Shown: positions 15,174 to 23,262, numbered from the stretch's first letter. The stretch is DNA of 33,668 nucleotides from Pseudofrankia saprophytica (GCF_000235425.2 NZ_KI912266.1:6407020-6440687), one strand, 5' to 3'. The notes: generated from the sequence alone by a model not told the origin. Made by a program: numbers and translations.

Positions 15174-15396
15174 GGGAATGCTCCACACAGGTATCAACGG
15201 GCATGTGCACGGACAGGACGGACGCATGGAGGCACGACGACCTCGGCTTGGTGACGTTACAGCGGCAAGCAACCGAGCTGGGAGCGAAGGCACACCTGTG
15301 CAGCGCCCCAGCCACGAGCGACGGGGTCCCTGCGGAATCGGCGAAGCCGATTCCGCAGGTCGTGCAAGCTCTCTACCAGCCCTGTGCTTCCGGGTT
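15174..15396. other. Gap without a gene, holding a repeat-tail fragment
   Basis: Upstream region of the DUF4097-like gene. It contains an isolated repeat-tail motif (GGTGACGTTAC at 15250-15260) and the perfect hairpin at 15329-15359. The open frames crossing it follow the repeat sequence and do not look like genes. Confidence 0.55.
15329..15359. repeat. Perfect 14-base hairpin with GAA loop
   Basis: The arms CCTGCGGAATCGGC and GCCGATTCCGCAGG close on a GAA triloop. The extra module in repeat copy A (CCTGCCGGATCCGACGAAGT and onward) has the same order of elements and the same GAA loop, so this hairpin looks like a separable module of the repeat family. It lacks a T-tract and is 187 bases from the nearest stop or start. 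Confidence 0.7.
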
Positions 15397-15709
15397 GGTG
15401 ACGTTCCAGCGCAAGGTGACCGTGCGGCGCGCAGGCGCGCCTCCGCGGAGGCCCGGCCCCGCGCGAAGCGACCTGCCCCGCAGGGATGGTTCCGGACCCG
15501 GTCGTCGTGGGTCGGTGACGTTCAGCGGTTGGTGACCGTGCTGGCGCGGAGGCGCGCCTCCGCGGAGGCCCGGCCCCGAGCGAAGCGAAGGGGTTGGGCC
15601 GCAGCGGAGGTCGCCGTAGCGCACGTGAGCGGAGGAGGACGGCGCGCGGAGGTCCCGTGGGAGCGAAGCGAGCACGGGGCCGGAGCGCGCCGCCCGCACG
15701 GAGCGAACC
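15397..15709 (-). repeat. Modular GC-rich repeat, copy B (with extra tail unit)
   Basis: Read on the minus strand from 15709: head GGTTCGCTCCGTGCGGGC, internal blocks shared with A, C and D, stem CCCC-N12-GGGG around the TCGCTTCGCT loop (15574-15593), GC-palindrome GGAGGCGCGCCTCC, and tail ending CGCTGAACGTCACC at 15514. A second partial unit follows (15397-15500) with the same tail (GGTGACGTTCCAGCGCAAGG on the plus strand). The head ends 19 bases before the crtI start, so the crtI ribosome site is directly outside the repeat. Confidence 0.8.
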
Positions 15710-15728
15710 ATGAAACAAAGGTGGCGGC

Positions 15729-17315
15729 GTGCGGACGGTGATCGGGCCGACGGACCATGTGGTGGTGGTCGGCGCGGGCCTGGGCGGACTGTCCGCCGCG
15801 CTGCGGCTGGCCGGAGCCGGCCGGCGGGTGACCGTGCTGGAGCGTGCCGACGTTCCCGGCGGGCGGGCCGGGGTATGGCGCGCCGGCGGCTACCAGTTCG
15901 ACACCGGCCCGACGGTGCTGACGATGCCGGACCTGATCGCCGACGCGTTCGCCGCCGTCGGCGAGGACCTCGCCGACTGGCTGACGCTGCGCCCCCTCGA
16001 CCCGATGTACCGGGCGCGCTTCGCCGACGGGTCGACGCTCGACCTGCGGGCCGACCCGGAGGCGACGGCCGCCGGCATCGAGGCGCTGTGCGGCCCGGCG
16101 GAGGCCGCCGGCTATCGGCGATTCGTGGAGCTGGTCAGCGCGATCTACCGGGCCGAGATGCGCGACTTCATCGACGCCCAGCTCGACTCGCCGCTGGCGC
16201 TGCTGCGCCCGTCGCTCGCGCGCCTGGCCGCGCTCGGGGCCTTCCGCCGGCTCGACCGGCTGGTCGGCGCCCACCTGCACGACCCGCGGACCCGCCGGCT
16301 GTTCTCGTTCCAGGCGATGTACGCCGGCCTGGCGCCCAGCCAGGCGCTCGGGGTCTACGCGGTGATCTCCTACATGGACTCGGTGGCGGGCGTGTTCCAC
16401 GCCGAGGGCGGCATGCACGCGGTGCCGGCGGCGATGGCGGCGGCGGCCGCCAAGCACGGCGTGACGCTGCGTTACAGCACCGCTGTCACCGGGGTGGAGG
16501 TCCGGGGCGGGCGGGCGGTGGCGGTGCGCACCGCCGACGGTGAGCGGATCGCCGCCGACGTGGTGGTGCTCAACCCCGACCTGCCGACCGCCTACCGGGA
16601 GCTGCTGCCGCCGGCCCTGACCCCGGCGCGGCTGGCCCGGCTGCGCTACTCGCCCTCGTGTTTCCTGCTGCTCGCGGGCGCGGGCGCCACCGCCCATCCG
16701 GACGCCGGCCGCCCGGAGGCCGCCGCCCAACACACGATCCACTTCGGCCACGCCTGGCGGCGGACGTTCGCCGAGATCATCGGGCGGGGCGAGCTGATGA
16801 CCGACCCGTCGTTCCTGGTCAGCGTCCCGTCGGTGACGCAGCCTGGGCTCGCGCCGGCGGGCGGGCACGCGTTCCACGTGCTGTTCCCGACGCCGAACAC
16901 GGTGGCCGGGGCGGGGCTGGACTGGTCGGTGATCGGTCCGCGCTACCGCGAGGAGGTCGTCGCGGCCCTGGAGAGCCGGGGATACCCGGGTTTTGGCGCT
17001 TCGGTGGCAGTGGAGTCGATCACCACACCGGCGGACTGGCAGGCGCGCGGGCTGACCGCTGGCGCGCCCTTCGCGGCGGCGCACACCTTCCGTCAGACCG
17101 GCCCGTTCCGGCCCGGAAACCTGGTTCCCGGCCTGGAGAACGTCGTGTTCACCGGCAGTGGCACCCGCCCGGGCGTCGGCGTGCCGATGGTGCTGATCTC
17201 CGGTCGACTGGCGGCGGAACGCATCATCGCGAGCCGCCACGCCCGGCTACTCCCGGCCGGTACGCCCATGTCCCTAACCGCCTTAAGAAACCGTAACCGC
17301 CTTAAGAATCCGTAA
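15729..17315 (+). CDS. crtI: Phytoene desaturase CrtI
   Basis: The protein is 528 aa and a flavoenzyme that introduces the desaturations converting phytoene towards lycopene. It has the N-terminal FAD motif HVVVVGAGLGGLSAALRLAG, then ADVPGGRAGVWRAGGYQFDT. Family blocks follow, including YAVISYMDSVAGVFHAEGGM with GGMHAVPAAM, and the C-terminal ENVVFTGSGTRPGVGVPMVL. The start is a GTG at 15729 with AAGGTGG 4-5 bases upstream, immediately after repeat copy B. The final ~14 residues come from a 19-base tandem duplication that includes a TTA codon. The moxR gene follows 73 bases later. A crt pathway needs CrtE, which is not in this window. Confidence 0.9.
   Translation: MRTVIGPTDHVVVVGAGLGGLSAALRLAGAGRRVTVLERADVPGGRAGVWRAGGYQFDTGPTVLTMPDLIADAFAAVGEDLADWLTLRPLDPMYRARFADGSTLDLRADPEATAAGIEALCGPAEAAGYRRFVELVSAIYRAEMRDFIDAQLDSPLALLRPSLARLAALGAFRRLDRLVGAHLHDPRTRRLFSFQAMYAGLAPSQALGVYAVISYMDSVAGVFHAEGGMHAVPAAMAAAAAKHGVTLRYSTAVTGVEVRGGRAVAVRTADGERIAADVVVLNPDLPTAYRELLPPALTPARLARLRYSPSCFLLLAGAGATAHPDAGRPEAAAQHTIHFGHAWRRTFAEIIGRGELMTDPSFLVSVPSVTQPGLAPAGGHAFHVLFPTPNTVAGAGLDWSVIGPRYREEVVAALESRGYPGFGASVAVESITTPADWQARGLTAGAPFAAAHTFRQTGPFRPGNLVPGLENVVFTGSGTRPGVGVPMVLISGRLAAERIIASRHARLLPAGTPMSLTALRNRNRLKNP
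17276..17313 (+). repeat. 19-base tandem duplication at the 3' end of crtI
   Basis: AACCGCCTTAAGAAACCGT (17276-17294) is followed directly by the same 19 bases with one change (17295-17313). Because 19 is not a multiple of three, the two copies are read in different frames and the second supplies the stop TAA. The embedded CTTAAG sites lie ~75-110 bases ahead of moxR and could be operator or promoter sequence. Confidence 0.85.
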
Positions 17316-17388
17316 ACAAACAGGACGAGCGTGGCTGGACCTCGGCTTTCCCCGCCGGTTTCCCGGCCCGGCTGGGAGAATGGGACCC

Positions 17389-18489
17389 ATGGAGGAACGG
17401 GCGGAGACGCTGGCCGCACCGGACACGACCAGCGATGCGGCACTGCTGGAACGTGCGCTGTTCGAGGTGAAGAAGGTCATCGTCGGCCAGGACCATATGG
17501 TCGAACGGATGCTGGTCGCGCTGCTGGCGCGCGGGCACTGCCTGCTCGAGGGCGTGCCCGGCGTGGCGAAGACGCTGGCCGTGCAGACGCTGGCCGACGT
17601 CGTGGGCGGCAGCTTCGTGCGCATCCAGTTCACCAACGACCTGGTCCCGTCCGACATCGTCGGAACCCGGGTCTACCGGGCCAGCCGGGAGACGTTCGAC
17701 ATCGAGCTCGGGCCGATCTTCGCGAACTTCGTCCTGGCCGACGAGATCAACCGGGCGCCGGCGAAGGTGCAGTCGGCGCTGCTGGAGGTCATGTCGGAGA
17801 AGCAGGTCTCGCTCGGCGGCGTCACCCATCGGCTGCCGGTCCCGTTCCTGGTGCTGGCCACCCAGAACCCGATCGAGTCCGAGGGTGTCTACCCGCTGCC
17901 CGAGGCGCAGCGCGACCGGTTCCTGATGAAGGTCAACGTCCCGTACCCCACGCCGGGCGAGGAGCTTGAGATCGTCCGGCGGATGGGGGTGCGCCCGCCG
18001 AGAGCGGACCGGGTGCTCGACCCGAAGACGCTGGTGCGCCTGCAGGAGCGAGCCGACGACGTCTTCGTCCACCACGCGATCATGGACTACGCCGTCCGTC
18101 TCGTGCTGGCGAGCCGCACCCCGGAAACCTACGGCCTGCCCGACCTCGCCGGCCTGCTCACCTACGGCGCGTCGCCACGCGCCTCGCTCGGCCTGATCGC
18201 CGCGGCGCGGGCGCTCGCGCTGCTGCGCGGGCGGGACTACGCCGTGCCGGACGACGTCCGCGCGGTCACGCTCGACGTCATGCCGCACCGGCTCGTGCTC
18301 TCCTACGACGCGCTGGCCGACGGCCTGAGCTCCGACGAGATCGCCGCCCGCATCGTCGCCGGCGTGCCTGCCCCGCAGGTCGCCCCCCGCCAGCAGCCGG
18401 GTGGGCGCGTCCCGGTCGGCGCCGGTCGCTGGTCCCCGAACGTCAGCAACGGCTTTCCCGAGTACCAGGACGAGGACCGGCCGGCATGA
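17389..18489 (+). CDS. MoxR-family AAA+ ATPase
   Basis: The protein is 366 aa, a MoxR-type AAA+ chaperone of the kind that works with VWA-domain partners to mature or insert metals or cofactors into proteins. Walker A is LLEGVPGVAKT, Walker B is FVLADEINRAP, sensor 1 is FLVLATQNPIESEGVYPLPE, and PEAQRDRFLMKV supplies the arginine-finger region. C-terminal AAA_lid helices follow, and then a short Pro/Gly tail. Start: the ATG at 17389 has GGGAG about 10 bases upstream; the ATG at 17380 is too close to that site. The stop overlaps the DUF58 start (ATGA). This gene set sits between crtI and crtB in the same direction. Confidence 0.9.
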   Translation: MEERAETLAAPDTTSDAALLERALFEVKKVIVGQDHMVERMLVALLARGHCLLEGVPGVAKTLAVQTLADVVGGSFVRIQFTNDLVPSDIVGTRVYRASRETFDIELGPIFANFVLADEINRAPAKVQSALLEVMSEKQVSLGGVTHRLPVPFLVLATQNPIESEGVYPLPEAQRDRFLMKVNVPYPTPGEELEIVRRMGVRPPRADRVLDPKTLVRLQERADDVFVHHAIMDYAVRLVLASRTPETYGLPDLAGLLTYGASPRASLGLIAAARALALLRGRDYAVPDDVRAVTLDVMPHRLVLSYDALADGLSSDEIAARIVAGVPAPQVAPRQQPGGRVPVGAGRWSPNVSNGFPEYQDEDRPA

Positions 18490-19865
18490 CCGATCCCCGG
18501 CGCCGCCCGGGCTGGCTGACTCCCCGTGGCGCGGTGATGTCCGCCCAAGGGGGCGGCCCTCCCCCCGTGCCCGGCGTCGGTCGGCCGTGGGCCGGGCCCT
18601 CCCCGGACCCGGACCTGGTGGCCGGGACGACCGGTCTCGCGCCGGCCGGGACCGGGGGCACCGCCGGCACGGGTGACGCGGCCGGCCGGGCGCACGCGCG
18701 GGCCACCGACCCCGTGGTCGAGCGGACGCTGCGCCACCTGGAGCTGACCGTGCTGCGCCGGCTCGACGGGCTGCTGCTCGGCGACTACCTCGGCATCCTT
18801 CCCGGCCAGGGCAGCGAGAAGGCCGAGAGCCGCGAGTACCAGTTCGGCGACGACGTCCGCAGGATGGACTGGGCGGTCACCGCCCGCACGACGGTCCCGC
18901 ACGTGCACGACCTGATCGCCGACCGCGAACTGGAGACCTGGGCACTGGTCGACCTGACCGCGAGCCAGAACTTCGGCAGCGCCCGCTGCGAGAAGCGCGA
19001 GCTCGCCATCGCCGCCACCGCCGCCGTCGGCTTCCTGACCGCGCGGACCGGCAACCGGATGGGGGCGATCGCGCTCACCGACACCGGCACCCGGCTGATC
19101 CCGGCGAGGCCCGGCCGCGCCGGCCTGCGCGCGCTGCTGCGCACACTGCTGTCCCTCGAGCCCGCCGCCTCCGCCGAGGCGCCGCGACCGGGCATGTTCG
19201 GGCGCCGCGCCCCTGGCGCCACCCGGACGGCCCGCGGCACCGGCCAGCCGCCGGCTCCCACCCACCAGCAGCCGCCCCCGACGCACCGTCCCAAGGCGCC
19301 AGGGAGCCCCCGGCCGGGCACCGACCTCGCGGCGGCGATCGAGGCGCTGCGCCGGCCCGTGCGCCGGCGCGGCCTGGTCGTCGTGATCTCCGACTTCCTG
19401 TCCGTCGACCTCGCCTGGGCGCGCCCGCTGCGGGCGCTCGGCGGCCGGCACGACGTGCTCGCCGTCGAGGTGGTCGACCCGCTGGAGCTGTCGCTGCCGA
19501 ACGTCGGGCCGCTCGCGGTCGTCGACCCGGAGACGGGCGAGCTGTTCGACCTGCCCACCCACTCCCGCCGCTTCCGCGAGCGCTACGAGGCGGCCGCGGC
19601 CAGCCACCGCGCCGAGGTGGCCGCGGCGCTGCGCGGCGCCGGCGCGGCGCACCTGCGGCTGCGCACCGACAAGGACTGGCTGATCGAGATCGCCCGGTAC
19701 GCGGCGGCGAGCCGGCGCGGGCAGGCCGCGCTGCGCGGCGCCGGGGGTGCCAGCGGCGCCCGGGGTGGGGGCGCCGCCAGGGCACGCGCCGCCAGGGAGA
19801 CGGCCCGCCAGCACCGCCCCGCGGCCACGGTCCGCCCGATCCGAACAGGCGGCACGACGACATGA
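18486..19865 (+). CDS. DUF58 domain protein (MoxR partner)
   Basis: The protein is 459 aa. The first ~75 residues are Gly/Pro/Thr-rich and probably flexible. The DUF58 signature REYQFGDDVRRMDWAVTART is at about 117-136, followed by ELETWALVDLTASQNFGS, which is the VWA-like metal-site strand with D-L-T-x-S instead of D-x-S-x-S. A second Pro/Ala/Gln-rich linker (about 235-280) separates the two halves of the domain, an unusual insertion. The C-terminal ~40 residues are Ala/Gly/Arg-rich. DUF58 proteins are regularly encoded with moxR and VWA genes. It overlaps both neighbours by four bases, so stoichiometric expression is likely. Confidence 0.85.
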   Translation: MTDPRRRPGWLTPRGAVMSAQGGGPPPVPGVGRPWAGPSPDPDLVAGTTGLAPAGTGGTAGTGDAAGRAHARATDPVVERTLRHLELTVLRRLDGLLLGDYLGILPGQGSEKAESREYQFGDDVRRMDWAVTARTTVPHVHDLIADRELETWALVDLTASQNFGSARCEKRELAIAATAAVGFLTARTGNRMGAIALTDTGTRLIPARPGRAGLRALLRTLLSLEPAASAEAPRPGMFGRRAPGATRTARGTGQPPAPTHQQPPPTHRPKAPGSPRPGTDLAAAIEALRRPVRRRGLVVVISDFLSVDLAWARPLRALGGRHDVLAVEVVDPLELSLPNVGPLAVVDPETGELFDLPTHSRRFRERYEAAAASHRAEVAAALRGAGAAHLRLRTDKDWLIEIARYAAASRRGQAALRGAGGASGARGGGAARARAARETARQHRPAATVRPIRTGGTTT

Positions 19866-20821
19866 GCTTCCTGTCCGCCCACTGGCTGTGGCTGCTGTTC
19901 GCCGTCGCGGCGCTGCTCGCCTGGCACATCGTCGCCTCGGTCCGCCGCCGCGGCTACGCGGCCCGGCTCGCGTCCGCCTCCACGCTCGCCTCGGTGCTGC
20001 CGATGCGGCCGCAGTGGTGGCGCCGGCACGTCCCGGCCGCGCTGATGCTGCTCGCGCTCACCGGGATGGTCTTCGCGCTCGCCCGCCCGGCCAAGGCACA
20101 GCGGGTGCCCCGGGAGCGGGCCACGATCATGCTCGCGATCGACGTGTCGAACTCGATGGCGGCCACCGACATCACCCCGAACCGCCTGGCCGCGGCCAAG
20201 CAGGGCGCCCAGGCGTTCGTCGACCAGCTGCCGCCGCGGATCAACCTGGGGCTGGTGTCCTTCTCCGGCAGCGCGGCGGTGCTGGTGCCGCCGACCACCG
20301 ACCGCGAGGCGATCCGCACGGCGATCAACGGCCTGCAGCTCGGCCCGGCGACCGCGATCGGCGAGGGTATCTACGCCTCGCTACAGGCGATCAGCAGCGC
20401 GGGCGAACGGCTGACGGAGGCCAGCCAGTCCCCGCCGCCGGCGGCGATCGTGCTGCTCTCCGACGGCGAGACGACCCGGGGCCGGCCCAACACCCAGGCC
20501 GGCCAGGCCGCCAAGGACGCGCACGTCCCCGTCGACACGATCGCCTACGGCACCGCCGGCGGCACGCTCGACGTCGGCGGGCAGCTGATCCCGGTACCGG
20601 TGAACGAGCCGGCACTGCGCCAGATCGCCGAGCAGACCGGCGGCTCGCACCACCGGGCCACCTCGGGCGACGAGCTCACCTCTGTGTACAAGGGCCTGGG
20701 CAGCTCGATCGGCTACCGCAAGGAGTTCCGCGAGATCACCCCGGCCTTCGTCGGCGCCAGCCTCGCGCTCGGCCTGGCCGCCGGCGCCCTGGGCCTCGCC
20801 TTCGGCCGCCGGCTCCCGTGA
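19862..20821 (+). CDS. VWA-domain membrane protein (MoxR partner)
   Basis: The protein is 319 aa. N-terminal helices at about 6-25 and 57-74 and a C-terminal helix (ASLALGLAAGALGLAFG) bracket a von Willebrand A domain. Its MIDAS site is intact: D94, S96 and S98 in MLAIDVSNSMAATD, with LLSDGETTRG supplying the later Asp. This is the BatA-like layout. It probably sits in the membrane with the VWA domain exposed on one face and is worked on by MoxR. The stop TGA overlaps the crtB start (GTGA), so a chaperone partner is coupled to phytoene synthase. Confidence 0.88.
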   Translation: MSFLSAHWLWLLFAVAALLAWHIVASVRRRGYAARLASASTLASVLPMRPQWWRRHVPAALMLLALTGMVFALARPAKAQRVPRERATIMLAIDVSNSMAATDITPNRLAAAKQGAQAFVDQLPPRINLGLVSFSGSAAVLVPPTTDREAIRTAINGLQLGPATAIGEGIYASLQAISSAGERLTEASQSPPPAAIVLLSDGETTRGRPNTQAGQAAKDAHVPVDTIAYGTAGGTLDVGGQLIPVPVNEPALRQIAEQTGGSHHRATSGDELTSVYKGLGSSIGYRKEFREITPAFVGASLALGLAAGALGLAFGRRLP

Positions 20822-21753
20822 CCGTTACCCAGGAAGCCGAGCTGGCCGCGATCGCAGCGGAGCCGGTACTGCGTCGCTCCTATGCCGCCGCCCGCCGGCT
20901 CAACGCCGAACACGGCCGCACCTACTATCTGGCCACCCTCATGCTCCCGGCCTGGAAACGGCCGTACGTGCACGCCCTCTACGGTTTCGCCCGGTATGCC
21001 GACGACATCGTCGACAGCCTGGACTCCCAGCTGCCCGCCGCCGACCGGGCCGCGTGGCTCGCCGACTGGGGCGGCCGCCTCGTCGACACGCTGCACCGCG
21101 GCGCTGACGCCACCGACGACTCGGTGCTGCCGGCCGTCATCCACACGATCCGCCGCTGGGACCTGCCCGTCGGCTACTTCGAGTCGTTCCTCACGTCGAT
21201 GGCGATGGATCTCACCGTCACCGGCTACGACACGTTCGACGACCTGATGACCTATGTCTACGGCTCGGGCACCGTCATCGGCCTGCAGATGCTGCCCGTC
21301 CTGGGGCCCTCCTCCCCCGCCGCCGCCCCGTACGCCGGCGACCTCGGCACCGCCTTCCAGCTGATCAACTTTCTGCGCGACGTCGGCGAGGACCTGCGCC
21401 GCGGCCGGGTCTACCTGCCGCGCGAGTCGATGGAGCTGTTCGGCGTCACCCGGGAGAAGCTCGCGACCGGCGTCGTTGACGGCGCCGTGCGCCGGCTGCT
21501 GCGCCACGAGATCGGCCGGGCGCGCGAGCTGCTGCGCGCCGCCACTCCAGGTATTCGGCTGTTGCACCCGACCTCGCGGGACTGCATGTGGACGGCGGCC
21601 CGCCTCTACGGCGGCATCCTCGACGAGATCGAGAAGGCGGACTACCAGGTGCTGTCCCGCCGGGTCGCGGTCGGCACGCCGCGCCGGCTCGCCGTCGCCG
21701 GCGGCGTGCTGGTGCGCAGCCGCGCTCGCCGCCTCGTGCCACGGCAGCGCTAG
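20818..21753 (+). CDS. crtB: Phytoene synthase CrtB
   Basis: The protein is 311 aa and condenses two geranylgeranyl diphosphates into phytoene, the first committed carotenoid step. Both Asp-rich Mg2+ sites are present: DDIVD at 62-66 (FARYADDIVDSLD) and the second in QLINFLRDVGEDLRRGRVYL (D188, D192). The SYAAARRLNAEHGRTYYLAT start region and the ARLYGGILDEIEKADYQV tail are typical of the family. The start is a GTG that overlaps the VWA stop by 4 bases; a longer frame runs upstream through the VWA gene and is not used. Together with crtI it forms the core of the second carotenoid arm. No GGPP synthase gene is in the window. Confidence 0.92.
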   Translation: MTVTQEAELAAIAAEPVLRRSYAAARRLNAEHGRTYYLATLMLPAWKRPYVHALYGFARYADDIVDSLDSQLPAADRAAWLADWGGRLVDTLHRGADATDDSVLPAVIHTIRRWDLPVGYFESFLTSMAMDLTVTGYDTFDDLMTYVYGSGTVIGLQMLPVLGPSSPAAAPYAGDLGTAFQLINFLRDVGEDLRRGRVYLPRESMELFGVTREKLATGVVDGAVRRLLRHEIGRARELLRAATPGIRLLHPTSRDCMWTAARLYGGILDEIEKADYQVLSRRVAVGTPRRLAVAGGVLVRSRARRLVPRQR

Positions 21754-21819
21754 AGCCCCTCACCGGAACGATCCCGACGATGACGCACAGGCGTCGACTC
21801 TGCCGCCGGGGTCGGCTGT

Positions 21820-21841
21820 ATCGTCTGTCGATCGTCTGTCG
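21820..21841 (+). repeat. Perfect 11-base tandem repeat upstream of serS
   Basis: ATCGTCTGTCG occurs twice head to tail, about one helical turn apart, in the 246-base gap between crtB and serS. It may be a regulator site for serS. No T-box or tRNA-like element was recognised in this gap. Confidence 0.6.
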
Positions 21842-21999
21842 CGCGCCATGGGCCTCGACGGGCGAGACACGCGAGACCCGGCTGATAGCGTGACCATGAA
21901 TCGACCTCACGTACCAGGTCGGACGGCCAGCCTGCCCGCAGCCGAGCATGCGCCGGGCGAAAGGCGGTCGGAACCTTTCATCGGGAACGACGGGACTTC

Positions 22000-23262
22000 A
22001 TGCTCGACAAGCGCTTCATCCGGGAGAACCCCGACGCCGTGAAGCAGGCGGTGGCCGTCAAGGGAATCGACCTCGACGTGGACGAGCTGCTCCAGCTCGA
22101 CCAGGACAACCGCAAGCTGCAGTTCGAGGTCGACACGGCGCAGGCCAGCCGCAAGTCCCGGTCCAAGGAGTTCGCCAAGGCCGACGCGGCCCGCAAGGCC
22201 GAGCTGCGGGCCGAGCAGGCCGACTTCGACAGGAAGCTGACCGAGCTGCGCGAGCAGCTGTCCGCGACCGGCGCCCGGCTGAACGAGCTGATGCTGGCGA
22301 CGCCGACCATCCCGTGGGAGGGCGCACCGGTCGGCCCGGACGAGTCCGCGAACACGGTCGTGCGCACCTGGGGCACCCGGCCCGAGTTCGACTTCGCTCC
22401 GCTCGACCACGTCGACCTCGCGGAGAAGCGCGGCTGGGCCGAGTTCGCTCGGGCGCGACGGGTCGCCGGTGAGCGCGCCTACGTGCTGTGTGGCGACGCG
22501 GTGCTGTTGGAGCGGGCGCTGCACTCGTACGCCCTCGACCTGCTGCACGGCCAAGGCTTCCGGTTGATGTCGGTGCCCTCGCTGGTCAAGGAGGCCCCAC
22601 TGGTCGGCACCGGCATGCTGCCGAAGGGCCGCGCCGAGATCTACGAGATCCCGGCCGACGACGCCTTCCTCGCCGGTACCGCCGAGGTATCGCTGGTCGG
22701 CCTGCATGCCGGCGAGATCCTCGACGCCGCGCGGCTGCCGATCCGGTACGCGGGCATCTCGCCGTGCTTCCGCCGGGAGATCGGCAGCGCGAGCCGGGAC
22801 GTGCGCGGGCTGCTGCGCGTCCACCAGTTCGAGAAGGTCGAGCAGTTCGTCATCTGCGCCAACGACCAGGACGAGTCGGACCGCTGGCACGCGGAGCTGC
22901 TCGGCACCGCCGAGTCGATCCTGCAAGCCCTGGGACTGGCCTACGAGGTCGTCGAGTGCGCCACCGGCGACATGGGCGTCGGCAAGTATCGGATGAACGA
23001 CATCAACACCTGGTTCCCGTCGCTCGGGATGTTCCGGGAGACGCACAGCTGCTCGTCGCTGAAGGACTGGCAGGCGCGGCGAGCGAACGTGCGCTACCGG
23101 ACCACGGATGGCGAGATCCACTTCGCGTACACCCTGAACAACACCGCTGTCGCCACCCCCCGGCTGCTGGCCGCCGTGCTGGAGAACTTCCAGACGGCCG
23201 ACGGCGCCCTGCGGGTACCCGAGGTGCTCCGCCCCTACCTGGGCGGCCGCGACACCCTGTGA
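22000..23262 (+). CDS. serS: Seryl-tRNA synthetase, Thermus-like subtype
   Basis: The protein is 420 aa and a class II synthetase that charges tRNA-Ser. Residues 1-100 form the tRNA-binding coiled-coil arm. The catalytic motifs are present: T-A-E at 227-229 in AGTAEVSLVGLHAGEIL, motif 2 at CFRREIGSASRDVRGLLRVH and QFEKVEQ, then ATGDMGVGKYRMNDI, ETHSCSSLKDWQARRANVRY, and motif 3 NNTAVATPRLLAAVLENFQ with R388. From memory this NNTA-ATPR motif 3 and the ETHSCS-DWQARRAN segment are those of Thermus thermophilus SerRS, whereas most actinobacterial SerRS read like GSGLAVGRT there. It may therefore be a second, laterally acquired or resistance-type SerRS; whether another serS exists elsewhere is unknown. 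The ATG has a GACGGGA-like site. Confidence 0.85.
   Translation: MLDKRFIRENPDAVKQAVAVKGIDLDVDELLQLDQDNRKLQFEVDTAQASRKSRSKEFAKADAARKAELRAEQADFDRKLTELREQLSATGARLNELMLATPTIPWEGAPVGPDESANTVVRTWGTRPEFDFAPLDHVDLAEKRGWAEFARARRVAGERAYVLCGDAVLLERALHSYALDLLHGQGFRLMSVPSLVKEAPLVGTGMLPKGRAEIYEIPADDAFLAGTAEVSLVGLHAGEILDAARLPIRYAGISPCFRREIGSASRDVRGLLRVHQFEKVEQFVICANDQDESDRWHAELLGTAESILQALGLAYEVVECATGDMGVGKYRMNDINTWFPSLGMFRETHSCSSLKDWQARRANVRYRTTDGEIHFAYTLNNTAVATPRLLAAVLENFQTADGALRVPEVLRPYLGGRDTL

Noticed and set aside
15203-15711. Long open frames across repeat copy B, and similar ones across A, C and D
   Set aside because: They follow the repeat sequence on both strands, translate to the same Arg/Ser/Pro-rich peptides in several frames, and have no ribosome sites. 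They are by-products of high GC and of the repeats.
19747-20817. N-terminal extension of the crtB frame through the VWA gene
   Set aside because: The upstream part is Arg/Ala-rich shadow sequence of the VWA gene; the GTG at 20818 overlapping the VWA stop is the natural start.
21754-21999. T-box riboswitch upstream of serS
   Set aside because: No T-box sequence (TGGNACCGCG-like) or specifier-loop structure was found in the leader.
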